A DNA stretch of 64,000 nt, taken from Trichuris trichiura (taxonomy: Eukaryota > Nematoda > Enoplea > Trichinellida > Trichuridae). A program made the translations under genes and the position numbers. The notes beneath the pieces were generated by a model that was not told where the DNA came from, ran no database searches, and saw only the letters and a program-made list of their open reading frames with translations. The stretch lies in assembly GCA_037903355.1 (NCBI GenBank), contig JBAJFE010000014.1:6386001-6450000 (forward strand). Direction: 5' to 3'. The first letter of the stretch is position 1. The number at the start of each line of letters is the position of its first letter. Below, one piece after another: positions 34,882 through 45,387 of this stretch.

Positions 34882-36207
34882 CTATTTGCAGTGACTGCGT
34901 TTCTTGGTCATTAGGTCCGTAACGATACTAAATGCGCGCTCCACTAGACTAGATGAGGAAAGACAAATCAGTAACTTTTTCACCACGTTCCATACGCCAG
35001 GGTACAACTCTGGGATTTTTTTCTGCAGCCAAAACTGCTGATAACCCTGTGACAACTTGGCCTTCAACACCACGTTCAACTGCAACTCCAGCAGATCTTC
35101 TTGCAGTGAGATGTCTTCGTCGTCTAAATTTGTTAGCGGATTGATCACCCAGTCTGGGATCACCATAAACAAAATGTCCTGAAAACGACGTGTGAAATCG
35201 TCGTGCAGCGCTTGGAGATGCTCACAGTACAATTCCACGTCCGCTTCAGAGATCCCACCTTCGTTTCCAATTTGGGCGAGACTTTGAAACTGGGAAAACT
35301 CGCCCCTTGCAAAGTTGCGCTTGAAGAGAAGCAGCTTTGACATGAACGCAGAGATAATGAATTTTGTCTTAATCAAGTTCAGGTCGTCCGCCTGGAGCTG
35401 CTTATTCGTTTCATTAAATTTAAAATACAAGTCTGCCAAGTACGCGATGTCCGCTTTCCGATTACGCAAATTCTCGCTCAGCGTAGCGTCCTCCTCTTCA
35501 AAAAATTGAAGAACGGATTCGTACAGGACGAAAAATCTCGACAGGCAAGCACCTTTTGATAGCCATCTCACTTCTGTGCGCAGAAGTAGACGATTAAAGT
35601 CCTCGTTATTTTCATCACATAGTCGTCGAAAAAGTCTGTCACTGAGTGGGTTACTTTTGATCTTGTTTATCGCGCTGATGACATACCGAAGGGATTCATT
35701 CAAACGTGGGCTCAATCGACGGGCTACGAGATGCTGCCTGTGCAACACACAATGGATACACAGCACGTTGGAAACCATGCATTTTAGATACGATATGAAT
35801 CCCCGCTGACAGCCGAGCATAGCTGGTGCCCCATCTGTTGCCACAGCTATTATGTTCCGAAGGGGAATAGCTTTTTCCATAAAGAATTCTTCCACTACTT
35901 GAAAGATAGATTCACCCCTTTTATCTGTACTCAATTCTTTCGAAAACAATAATTCTTCTACAAACTGTTCTTCTTTTAAAAACCTGACGTAGGCCAGTAA
36001 AAGCGATTCATTTCCAGGCAATGTTGATTCATCCAATTGCAAAGAGAATTCGCTCTCTCTGAGCATGCAGCAGAGCGTTTTTTCAGTGTCCTCAGCCATT
36101 GTATCGATTCGCCTCTGAACAGTATCATTGCTCAATGGTATTCTCCTGGTAACATCATCTGCGTTTTGGTGAAGCACGGTTTCCAGAACTTCGGCTATGG
36201 CGGGAAT
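34882..36207 (-). pseudogene. hAT transposase, catalytic and dimerisation part
   Basis: Transposase of the ZBED5/SCAND3/FAM200-like hAT group. On the minus strand the frame runs from PAIAEVLETVL at the palindrome boundary, through SNDTVQRRIDTMAEDTE, SLQLDESTLPGNESLLLAYV, the catalytic-region AVATDGAPAMLGCQRGF and HCVLHRQHLVARRLS, to the hAT dimerisation motif CLSSSSLVERAFSIVTDL. It stops after KKRSHCK at 34882. The missing tail (LRLLVTSIEPNIAQ) follows in another frame at about 34770-34860, showing a further frameshift. Together with the N-terminal piece at 38856-39115 it makes one disrupted gene. Confidence 0.92.
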
Positions 36208-36572
36208 TACCGTATATTACCACGCATAAGAACCCCCCCCTGCGTTAGCAAAGGATGGTAATGATTGGCCCAGCAACGATGACGTTCATTGCTCAAGTCT
36301 AGATCAATTCTGATTTGTCAGTTTTCCGTGAATGCCAGTCGGCCATTCAATTGAAACTGTCTTGCCCAAAGTGCAACGCGAAAACTGATCAGCTGCTGCG
36401 TAGCGCGCGTTGTAGAGCATTGCGTAGGCTACGAGAAATGAATTGTGTTGAATAGGTTTATTGGACGTCTATTACAACTGTTGCATGTAAAACACGAATG
36501 AACAGATTGTAGAAGCGGAAAGAAAGGATACATGACGCTTAAAACATTAAGTGCAGTGCCAAAACGGTAAAG

Positions 36573-36869
36573 CTAACAGTGGTCTTGATCACTGTTTGGC
36601 ATTTGGTCGTCCTCTGTGTCCTCCAACAGGGCAGAAATGGAGCACTTTTGGAAAGACTTTATAACAGTTTCCGTTTTTACTTTGCTCCACGCCTTTATAA
36701 CGAACTGGCACAGCAAGCTGAGCGATGGAACTCGCATTCGTCCGCTGGCTGTGTACGTCTTCTGCCCGTTCGTCATCCATTCTTTCCACTCTTCTCGCAC
36801 GTAGTCTTTAAAGGGCTTATTAATGCAGACGTCCAGCGGCTGCATAGCTTTTCCTTTTTCATCGCTCAC
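36573..36869 (-). pseudogene. DDE_1 transposase C-terminal fragment, palindrome 1 left arm
   Basis: 98 codons. MQPLDVCINKPFKDYVREEW, a Ser-rich helix region (RVPSLSLLCQFVIKAW) and VIKSFQKCSISALLEDTEDD match the last quarter of pogo/Tigger-type DDE_1 transposases. The catalytic triad is missing. An identical frame lies in the other arm. Confidence 0.8.
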
Positions 36870-38193
36870 GTGCAGAATGCAATAAGTAAAACTGAAAAAT
36901 TCTTTCGTTAAGGAAACTTATTCTTCCTTAGTCACATGGTTTTTTTAGTTGCTACTGAGAGAGTGATACAAAGTGACGCGCGATACGTGGAGACAAATTT
37001 AGACGAAAATGAGGAAAGCAAGTGTGTTCAAACTGTCCCAGTACACCACTGTTACGTTTGAACCAACGAAGCACAGTCGTCCGTAGAAGCAACTTCATCC
37101 CACTTTAAGTGCCAAAGCTTAGGTAGCACCGCCTAATTTTTACAAGCACAAAGCGAACGGAGACGTAAACTGTTCAACAGTTCGGCGAAAGAACAACACA
37201 TTTCATCCTCTTTGGATACTATCAGCTAACATGTCACGTTACTCATGTCTGTCTGATGCAGCAAAGGATGGGAAATCACAGCTCCTTGTAGTTTTATGAT
37301 AACACGGCGTGACCTCTATCGATGATATCTGTAAGCTCAACCGATGACGGCTGCACGCTCAGTCGGTGGGTGCTCCTGCAGCTGTAAGTATGCGCAATGG
37401 CTGTTGAAGTTTGATGATAACGCTGCTTGACCTATATCAATGATAATTGTTAGCTGAATCGATGAGAACTGTGCGCCCGCTCAGAACCGAGCTTTTAGTC
37501 ATCCTCGATAAAGGTCAAGCAGCGTTATCATGAAACTTCAACAGCCATTGCGCATACTTACAGCTGCAGGAGCACCCACCGACTGAGCGTGCAGCCGTCA
37601 TCGATTGAGCTTACAGATATCATCGATAGAGGTCAAGCCGTGTTATCATTAAACTTCAACAGGCATTGCGCATACTTACAGCTGCAGGAGCACCCACCGA
37701 CTGAGCGTACAGCCGTCGTCGATTGAGCTTACAGATATCATCGATAGAGGTCAAGCCGTGTTATCATTAAACCTCAAGGAGCTGTGATTTCCCATCCTTT
37801 GCTGCCTCAGACAGACAAGAGTAACGCGGCATGTTAGATGATAGTAACCAATGAGAATGAAATGTGTTGTTCTTTCGCCGAACTGTTGAACAGTTTACGT
37901 CTCCGTTCGCTTTGTGCTTGTAAAAATTAGGCGGTGCTACCTAAGCTTTGGCACTTAAAGTGGGATGAAGTTGCTTCTACTGACGACTGTGCTTCGTTAG
38001 TTCGTACGTAACGGTGGCGTAGTGGGACAGTTTGAACACACTTGCTTTCCTCATTTTCGTCTAAATTTGTCTCCACGTATCGCGCGTCGCTTTGTATCAC
38101 TCTCTCAGTAGCAACTGAAAAAACCATATGACTAAGGAAGAATAAGTTTCCTTAACGAAAGAATTTTTCAGTTTTACTTATTGCATTCTGCAC

Positions 38194-38490
38194 GTGAGCG
38201 ATGAAAAAGGAAAAGCTATGCAGCCGCTGGACGTCTGCATTAATAAGCCCTTTAAAGACTACGTGCGAGAAGAGTGGAAAGAATGGATGACGAACGGGCA
38301 GAAGACGTACACAGCCAGCGGACGAATGCGAGTTCCATCGCTCAGCTTGCTGTGCCAGTTCGTTATAAAGGCGTGGAGCAAAGTAAAAACGGAAACTGTT
38401 ATAAAGTCTTTCCAAAAGTGCTCCATTTCTGCCCTGTTGGAGGACACAGAGGACGACCAAATGCCAAACAGTGATCAAGACCACTGTTAG
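38194..38490 (+). pseudogene. DDE_1 transposase C-terminal fragment, palindrome 1 right arm
   Basis: Inverted identical copy of the fragment at 36573-36869. Identity of the two arms at protein level means the duplication is recent or kept alike by gene conversion. Confidence 0.8.
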
Positions 38491-38855
38491 CTTTACCGTT
38501 TTGGCACTGCACTTAATGTTTTAAGCGTCATGTATCCTTTCTTTCCGCTTCTACAATCTGTTCATTCGTGTTTTACATGCAACAGTTGTAATAGACGTCC
38601 AATAAACCTATTCAACACAATTCATTTCTCGTAGCCTACGCAATGCTCTACAACGCGCGCTACGCAGCAGCTGATCAGTTTTCGCGTTGCACTTTGGGCA
38701 AGACAGTTTCAATTGAATGGCCGATTACCATTCACGGAAAACTGACCAATCAGAGTTGATCTAGACTTGCGCAATGAGCGTCATCGTTGCTGGGCCAATC
38801 ATTACCATCCTTCGCTAACGCAGGGGGGAGTTCTTATGCGTGGTAATATACGGTA

Positions 38856-39115
38856 TCAATTTCTCGCCGATCGTATGAGGCTTAACCGTCTTTGCAATTA
38901 ACAACGAAATTATATGACGCTGCAAGTCCGTCACGATCTGGTTTTGAAAGAAAGGGTATCATACTGTTCGATGCTCTCTTCTTCATTACCTTCTCCCTCA
39001 GGGCCCGGTAGTATGACACGTCCTTATTACTCATGTTTGGGTGGCGCCTCATTAAATGGCGTTTCATTCTGGACGGCTTCATAGACTCATTTGAGAAAAC
39101 TCTTTCGCACAACAT
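38856..39115 (-). pseudogene. hAT transposase, N-terminal BED-like zinc finger part
   Basis: Reads CERVFSNESMKPSRMKRHLM, then RRHPNMSNKDVSYY: a BED-type Cys/His finger typical of SCAND3/ZBED5-like transposases. It continues to LAASYNFVV. A one-base frameshift follows, after which AKTVKPHTIGEKLI runs up to the TA at 38854-38855. The next codons are found at 36207, across the palindrome: removing the palindrome and one TA joins GEKLI directly to IPAIAEVLE, which is the expected order for this family. Confidence 0.88.
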
Positions 39116-40033
39116 ACTGGTAGTTGTTCTGTACCAGGCATAACAGCGAAACCAAAGCGCAGATATTCGCTACTATATTGCCTGCATTTCTTGCTCGCCC
39201 GAGCCATGACTGAACGTCTGCAAAGTCACTTCTCAAACTTAAGTAGACAGGTATATCACAGACTTACAGCAATGACGTTGTACGCACGATATAGCTTACT
39301 GAATGTGTGCTGGCGAAACTGGAGCGAACGTAGGAGAAAAGCAACCGTACAGAGAAAAGGTTTCCAGAAAATGTGTCAGCAGCACTTGCAATTCCCTGTC
39401 GCTAACGCGTATGCTTGTATTGTAGCTGCGTGGACAATAGACGCCAGGAAAGAAAGGGAAGAAAAAGGGAGCCGACTTTTCAAAGAGCCGGGGCAAGAGA
39501 TGGTAATCGTTGATAAAACTTTAAAGCAGAGTCATTGCTACCAAGCTGTAGCTGCCAACACGTGCTAATCGCTGGTTGAATCGTAAACCAGGTGCAAATA
39601 TATCGCAAAAACGATGGCGCATTCTAATAACGCGGACAACCATTCTCTGATGTGAACCATGTGCTCTGCGCTAAATGCTTCTCAGCAGAAAGCTTCCCTT
39701 ACTCATCCCAACGCCGGAAAGGTCACGATGTCAAACTTGCGATCCCTTCCGCGTGTGTTTTGAATGGTCATTTTCACGAGCGGTGATTGGTTCATGTGCT
39801 GCAATGGGGGGTAGCCGGCATCACGCATAGTATGCAACTGTATCTTAAACAGTACACACAATACCTCACCCTCGGACCTCACCTTCCGATGCACGTCAAC
39901 ACGACGGCCCAGGTGGGGCATGTGCCCCACACAGCTCAAATGGGCCCCCCAGCGGGCCCCCTGGCGCTCTGGGCCCCCCTGGGTTTCAAAAGGGCCCCCT
40001 GGTGGGGCACCTGCCCCACCGTGAGAAACACTG

Positions 40034-41388
40034 CATCAACGTCACTTCTGAACCGCTATCCAGCAACGCGAAGGTGTCAATAGCGTGCCCATCACACTGC
40101 AGTCGCACTGGAACGACGGCGCAAATAACATTTTGCTGCAGGTCACGAGTGGCAGCCGTTCCAATGTTAACTCGTGGGGCTGTCATAGTTTCATTCACAA
40201 CTGTTGCAGATCGCACAGGTCCAGCAATTCGAAGGGCTCCGTGCAACCATCGATGATGAGTCGACGTGCAGCCTCCTTCCTGACAAATAACGTTTGAAGG
40301 ACAATTCGCCTTGCGATGTCCTTGCTCCAGGCATCTGATACAAAGGCGCTTTCGGCGAACTTGGAGCGATCGTTCAACAATCGGCAGGGAACTAAAGACG
40401 GGACAGGTTGAAGGACGATGACGATTATCACCGCAAATAACACACGATCCACTGGGTGATACCATGACCTTCCTCGTTGCTAAAGACGGTCGATGCTCCA
40501 TAGGTGAACTTGATGATCGTGCCAGGTTCTGGCGGGTAGTGGTTAGCAACTTCAATCGCAGAACGTTCTCTAACCATACTGTCCACGTCTCAAAATTAGG
40601 CGTTATCGTTAGCCGAGAGGAATGCACCACACATTGCTCATATAGGCGTGGTGTCAGTTTTGCCGTAACATGTTCTAACAAACCACATGAATGCATATCG
40701 TGGTGCAGCCCAGAAAGCTTCATTGTACTGACTGCTGCACTCACACGATGGAAGAAATCTTCCAATTCGGGTAATCGTTTTGATTTCAGCGGAGGCAGAC
40801 TCATTATTTCAGTGAGGCTTGCCTTTGCCAACGCCTGCTTATCCCCATAGATGCGACGAAGCTGCTGCAATAATTCATAATACATATTTGGATCTGCCAA
40901 ATAACCAGCGAAACCGTTTCGCAACTTCGGGGATAACAGTTGTCTCAGTACCGCTAGGCGCTGAGCATCTGAAGATAACACATCGTGGACGAGGGCCCTA
41001 AAGGTGACAATAAATGCGGGCCATTTTCTGGGGTCGCCGTCAAACTTTTCCATGCCGGCTATGGTACTTGGCTGGAACATCCATGGGTTCGGTCTGTGTG
41101 ATGGTGAAGTGTCACTGCCTTCTATCCAAGACAAGTCATCAGCAGCTCGGTTAGGCATGCATTTCTCCTCAGCCCGACGTGAATCATCACCTTCTTCAGA
41201 TCCATTAATTCTTTGCTGCTGAGACACTGAGCGCTTTCGCACTTCTTGCGTTAGCTCTGCTACAGCAGAGGCAAAAGGCGCCACTGCAGCTTGTATCCGT
41301 TCTTCAATCAATGAAGTCAATGCAGACATATCCATTCCAGAACCATCTTCACCCGATCGGCTACGCCTGATACCGCGCTTAATCGACA
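40034..41388 (-). pseudogene. BEL/Pao gag and start of protease (truncated by hAT insertion)
   Basis: Gag-type polyprotein of a retrotransposon. The likely start is the Met at 41388 (MSIKRGIRRS). In order: a coiled N-terminus, the DUF1759-type gag core (FDGDPRKWPAFIVTFR ... LRRIYGDKQALAKASL), zinc knuckles (CVICGDNRHRPSTCPVF and CIRCLEQGHRKANC), and the aspartic protease active site FALLDSGSEVTLM. The frame then runs into hAT terminal sequence and stops at 39986, so the protease is cut just after its active-site loop. The rest lies at 34611 and beyond, across the insertion. Confidence 0.9.
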
Positions 41389-41430
41389 TCGGAACGTTGG
41401 GTTCTGATCCGGCTCGGCGGAGGACCAACA

Positions 41431-41664
41431 AATCGTCACTTATAGAACGATTGGAGTAAATAAGTTTACTATCGGTCGGAATACAACTATCGAAAGGTCC
41501 GAAAAACAACCCAACTGCTCGGAAAGTCAAAATTGGAGAGTCGGAAAGCAGGTCAACAGCAGGGAGTCTTCTGGTCATCCAATCATCAGTCAGGCCCACA
41601 CGTCTCTTCCTTACCCAGAAGAGCTTGCAGGTTCGCTTCGAGCGTGAATCACGCGATAAGGGTG
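41431..41664 (-). repeat. BEL/Pao 5' LTR
   Basis: About 234 bp, matching the split copy at the other end. On the minus strand it is followed by a candidate primer-binding site starting TGG. Uninterrupted, so it serves as the reference for the foldback insertion in its partner. Confidence 0.82.
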
Positions 41665-42000
41665 AAGAGGTTAAAGTGAAAATCTGATGATCAGGTCTTC
41701 AGAGTTTAAACTGAGTATTTGAAACTCGAGAGTTTAAGCTTTAATGGGAAAAGTTTACACTGAAAAATTGATAGTCAGGTTCTAGGACTTTAAAGTCAGC
41801 TCCCTAGGAGTTAACAATTTAAAGCGAGGATTTAGAGTGATTATTTGATGCTCCGGTTTGAGGAGTTTAAAATGGATACTCGATGCTCACGCATTAAAAG
41901 TTCATAGCCGCATCTTTATGCTTTAAACAAAAGAGTTTAAAGTTTGACGTTCAAGTTCTAAGAGTTTAAAGTGTTCACTCAGTTTTTACTTTAAGATGTT
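41665..42000. repeat. Right remnant of the ~80-bp tandem repeat tract
   Basis: Units TTAAAGTGAAAATCTGATGATC (41671), TTACACTGAAAAATTGATAGTC (41753) and TTAGAGTGATTATTTGATGCTC (41832) are spaced 82 and 79 bp apart, with AGTTTAAA blocks at half spacing. The copies are diverged. Confidence 0.75.
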
Positions 42001-42181
42001 AACGTTTTCTTGGACGTTGAATCTTGCGCTGTGAGCATCTATGTTCTCGCGTCCACAGATTGAGCTCAAATTAACATGATAGCATTAGGCTGAAAACGTG
42101 GTGTCTCGGTACGGGACCATATATTTTCATAATGAGAAAACTTTATTACGGATCGGTTCCCGTTTATGTATATAAGAGACT

Positions 42182-42216
42182 CCGGAGCTTTCGGGTCATT
42201 CGAGACCCGTCATCAG
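42182..42216 (-). ncRNA. Hammerhead ribozyme motif
   Basis: Minus strand: CTGATGA, extra C, stem II GGGTC/GACCC, GAAA, GCTC, CGG. The upstream CCG pairs with the CGG (stem I). Inverted partner of the motif at 42518. Confidence 0.88.
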
Positions 42217-42517
42217 CGGTCTAAAGTTGTAAATATGATTTAGAAACAAAGAAAGAAAAAGAAAAAGGAAAAAGAAGAAAGAAAGAAAAAAAATGAACGC
42301 AATATGAAAAAACAGCGATTCAACAACAAAGAAGAATGTTCGAAACAACCAACGAAGACACAATCTAGAAGCCATACGGAACAAGAAAAAGAATAGCGCT
42401 GACAGACTCAAATACGAAAACCTACCAACAGAAAACTTTAAAAAATGCCCGCTTTAAAATCCTCGGAAACGATAGATGGCATTCGCTTCCAAAAATCATA
42501 TTTACAACTTTAGACCG

Positions 42518-42553
42518 CTGATGACGGGTCTCGAATGACCCGAAAGCTCCGGA
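42518..42553 (+). ncRNA. Hammerhead ribozyme motif
   Basis: CTGATGA, extra C, stem II GGGTC/GACCC, GAAA, GCTC, CGG. Stem I is CCG/CGG. Predicted cleavage is after the C of GCTC. Confidence 0.9.
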
Positions 42554-42624
42554 GTTTCTTATATACATAAACGGGAACCGATCCGTAATAAAGTTTTCTC
42601 ATTATGAAAAGATAGCATTAGGCT

Positions 42625-43767
42625 CGCGAAACTCAGCGACCTTAAACTTGCTTAGCTATCTTTTCTGAAAAGGAATTCGCGCCGAATTAAATTTTTAGTG
42701 AATTATGAGCATATCGGTTGAGGTGGCACAGCCAGTCATTAAGCTTGAGTACTTAGCCCGCGGGATACGTGTAGCAAATGCGGCCTTGCCTGCGTATCAC
42801 ATGTGACTGAACAGCGACATCTTCGATCAGAGGTGCAGCCTGCTCAGACCACCCGGATGCTGCTGACAAAAGGCGATTCCGGTCTGGCCAGATGGTGAGC
42901 TCCAGCGGCGCTCCCTGCAGCCAGATGTGCAGACTGGCGAGACTACCCGGGCGCCGGCAAAAGTAAAGCAATGGCACTCCGGGCAAATGGTCCAAGTAAT
43001 AAAAACGTCAAGCAAACTAAATGCCGCGGAACGAGGACCTGTATATATAGGTCACCTCACCCAGCGTAAAGACAGCGCACTTTCTCAGCGATAGTCGTTT
43101 ATCCACGTCCGGTATATGTACTCTTTGGTAGTAAAGTTGTATCGTCAACGTGTATGAAGCGCCGAATTCGAGTCATAGTTGGGGCTGCGCGGAATTACAT
43201 CACATTGTACAGATTACTTCAGTTGAGTAACGAGTAAACGGTTCCGTCTTGCTCAGTGTCCTGCAATATGATTTATCTGTTTGCCTATTGACGAAAGTGG
43301 TCCTTGAACGTAGGTAAAGTTTGCGCAGTCTGTTAGTAGTCAGCGGTCCCTGTAGCGCGACAGTGCCTATTGCGTGAAAATTAAAGTAGCATGTTTCCTG
43401 CGCGTTTTCAATAGGTCCGCGAAGTCACAGAATTACCATAAAGGCCGCACGTACTGACCAGAGGCGTCGTTAGAATTTAAATATCGATGAGATTTCCGCA
43501 AAGATGATGAACAGGTCAATACCAGACTTACCTTAGAGCAGTTTATCTATTCTCATAAGGTGAATTCTTAAAGAACATATTCACTATGTCCTCACTGCTA
43601 CCCCTTAAAGAGTATATTTCTTTATCGAGCCTATATTCCTCTAGCGAAAGATCGACTGCTCCTTTACGCAACTGTCAATCCGTTGTTTGGCAGTAAGGTT
43701 GCTTGTTAGGCTACTCAAGACGCAAAACTTTTTCCTAGTTCCTATTTCAACGGCTGCTTTTCACCTA
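42625..43767. other. Non-coding stretch with a GC-rich block and TATA-like motif
   Basis: 42750-43010 is markedly more GC-rich than its surroundings. It is followed by TATATATAGGTC at 43041 and a less GC-rich stretch to about 43250. This could be a solo LTR or a promoter, but I found no duplicate copy or terminal TG/CA pair in the window to prove it. Open frames here lack family signatures. Confidence 0.4.
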
Positions 43768-43959
43768 CAGTTGAACCTCCTTAGGTTGACTTCCAAACGG
43801 ACTGGGGAAAACTGGTCAACATATGGGAACTGTGGGTATAAATGGCTCGGCTGAATAAATTAGCATCTGCATGCGTATTATTCTGTTCCACAGCATCTAC
43901 TAGGTCCACTAAATGACGAGGTGCATAAAAGTGACGTTGTAAAATCACGCATAAGCTTT

Positions 43960-44650
43960 TTAGGGGCTACAATGCTTGCTGAAAAAGGTGTCAATTCTAG
44001 TCTGGTGCTTGTTCTTGCTACAGACATAAGCGGTAAGGGCAACCTGTGCGCTAGCTACCCCGCTCAGCATCTCTGAGCATTTTTCAGCGTTGAAAATGTC
44101 TTCTTCCTTGAAGCCACTGGCAAAATAACGAAACTTCGCGATGAAATCTTCCAAGCTCTCCACCTGAACTGCGCTAGATTCGCCGCATAAGATTTTCTGA
44201 TAAATCTTATGACGGAGCTTGAACTTCTCGAGCCAACCGCTTCTTGCTCGGAAACCTGTAAACCCTAATTCCGTGGCGAATCTTCCAGGAACTTCCTGAA
44301 TCATTGGGACAGAAATCTGTGCATTAGCTGCTCTCATTTGCTTAAACCAACTTAACGCTGCCTCACTGACTTGGTCGAGAGAGGTTCTCCTTCTCTTTCG
44401 CTGCGCGTCTCTGCTTTTCTTATCACATCTTTCCAAGTACTCACGTTTACGTCTCTGGATGATGCTAACAGTAGTCTTGTTGACATAAAACCGTTCCGCT
44501 GCCTTCCTTTGACTGTTGGTTTCGAGAAAGTGGATAAGATCCACTTTTTCCTTCAGTGCCAATTCTCTCGGTTTTTTCTGTTCGGCCACAATGCAAACTG
44601 TAATTAGCTTGATATCTAATACTGCGTGAGCCGGAATATCTTTACTCGCG
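43960..44650 (-). pseudogene. Tigger transposase with the catalytic core deleted
   Basis: Minus strand. KKPRELALKEKVDLIHFLE and the psq-type helix-turn-helix (ERFYVNKTTVSIIQRRKREY) are followed by the CENP-B-type second DNA-binding domain (EAALSWFKQMRAANAQIS ... GWLEKFKLRHKI) and reach EEDIFNAEK, which in intact relatives is the first catalytic Asp region (FNADE). It jumps directly to a C-terminal tail ending KNKHQTRIDTFFSK. The DDE core of roughly 200 residues is missing, while the frame stays open. It could encode a DNA-binding-only protein. The true start is unclear because palindrome 2 sits about 90 bp upstream. Confidence 0.88.
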
Positions 44651-45090
44651 AAGACACGTTTAGGCCGCCTCCCGCAGGGGTACAGCAAAGCGAATGAATA
44701 GAGCTGAGCTCGACGCAAATAAATATACCGTATATTACCACGCATAAGAACTCCCCCCTGCGTTAGCGAAGGATGGTAATGATTGGCCCAGCAACGATGA
44801 CGCTCATTGCGCAAGTCTAGATCAACTCTGATTGGTCAGTTTTCCGTGAATGGTAATCGGCCATTCAATTGAAACTGTCTTGCCTAAAGTGCAACGCGAA
44901 AACTGATCAGCTGCTGCTTAGCGCGCGTTGTAGAGCATTGCGTAGGCTACGAGAAATGAATTGTGTTGAATAGGTTTATTGGACGTCTATTACCACTGTT
45001 GCATGTAAAACACGAATGAACAGATTGTAGAAGCGGAAAGAAAGGATACATGACGCTTAAAACATTAAGTGCAGTGCCAAAAGGGTAAAG

Positions 45091-45387
45091 CTAACAGTGG
45101 TCTTGATCACTGTTTGCCATTTGGTCGTCCTCTGTGTCCTCCAACAGGGCAGAAATGGAGCACTTTTGGAAAGACTTTATAACGGTTTCCGTTTTTACTT
45201 TGCTCCACGCCTTTATAACGAACTGGCACAGCAAGCTGAGCGATGGAACTCGCATTCGTCCGCTGGCTGTGTACGTCTTCTGCCCGTTCGCCATCCATTC
45301 TTTCCACTCTTCTCGCACGTAGTCTTTAAAGGGCTTATTAATGCAGACGTCCAGCGGCTGCATAGCTTTTCCTTTTTCATCGCTCAC
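45091..45387 (-). pseudogene. DDE_1 transposase C-terminal fragment, palindrome 2 left arm
   Basis: Same 98-codon fragment with two replacements (Thr to Ala in EWMANG, Pro to Ala in QMANSD). It is the only one of the four arms that differs. Confidence 0.8.

Larger units (their letters stand above)
36210..38853. mobile_element. Palindromic pogo/Tigger-class element, copy 1 (2,644 bp)
   Basis: Flanked by TA on both sides (36208-36209, 38854-38855). Terminal repeat CCGTATATTACCACGCATAA. The whole element is a long inverted repeat (about 1.2-kb arms). Each arm has a 98-codon frame (36573-36869 minus, 38194-38490 plus) with QPLDVCINKPFKDYVREEWK and VIKSFQKC, the C-terminal part of a DDE_1 pogo/Tigger-like transposase, without the catalytic core. 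The centre has 118-bp repeats. Inserted into the hAT coding sequence. Confidence 0.92.
34612..40033 (-). mobile_element. hAT transposon inserted in the BEL protease region
   Basis: The ends are CTGTGTTTCTCA (34600-34612) and TGAGAAACACTG (40022-40033), which are inverted with one mismatch; both are followed inward by runs of G/C. Contains a ZBED/SCAND3-type transposase in two pieces separated by the palindrome at 36210-38853. The 8-bp flanks agree at only 5 of 8 bases (GATCCATG, CATCAACG), so the target duplication has decayed or the ends are slightly misplaced. Confidence 0.85.
29979..41664 (-). mobile_element. BEL/Pao LTR retrotransposon, interrupted twice
   Basis: Minus-strand order: LTR (about 41431-41664), primer-binding site TGGTCCTCCGCCGAGCC (about 41411-41427), gag and protease start (40034-41388), a hAT insertion (34612-40033), the rest of protease then RT, RNase H and integrase (30814-34611), and the second LTR (29979-30795), itself split by a 572-bp foldback. 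The two LTR copies are nearly identical over GAACGATTGGAGTAAATAAG and over the TCGGAAAGCAGGTC...AGGGAGTC part, so the element is fairly young. The same repeat tract flanks both ends. Exact LTR ends and the 5-bp duplication are uncertain. Confidence 0.88.
42092..42610. mobile_element. Hammerhead foldback element, 519 bp, 14-nt target duplication
   Basis: GATAGCATTAGGCT lies on both sides (42078-42091, 42611-42624). A left-only tail (42092 to about 42123, containing GGTGTCTCGGTACGGGAC) is followed by inverted arms TTTTCATAATGAGAAAACTT...CCCGTTTATGTATATAAGA, each with an intact hammerhead. The centre is A-rich with no protein family signature. Confidence 0.9.

Noticed and set aside
36579..36911. 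110-codon frame repeated four times in the palindromes (MVLITVWHLVVLC...)
   Set aside because: It is the opposite strand of the DDE_1 fragment and exists only because that fragment is present. The DDE_1 reading matches known transposases; this one matches nothing.
37927..38127. 66-codon frame in palindrome arms (MVFSVATERVIQ...)
   Set aside because: Open in only two of the four arms, broken by stops in the others, with no recognised family. Used only as an orientation marker.
39191..39568. 125-codon plus-strand frame inside the hAT element
   Set aside because: Lies upstream of the transposase on the opposite strand, with no family match. Most likely chance in a non-coding part of the transposon.
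29860..42000. CRISPR-like interpretation of the ~80-bp repeats
   Set aside because: Repeats are diverged, lack constant spacers, and lie in animal DNA among transposons.
42196..42411. Phe/Leu-rich small frame in the hammerhead foldback centre
   Set aside because: It is the translation of an A-rich/T-rich tract and not a credible protein.
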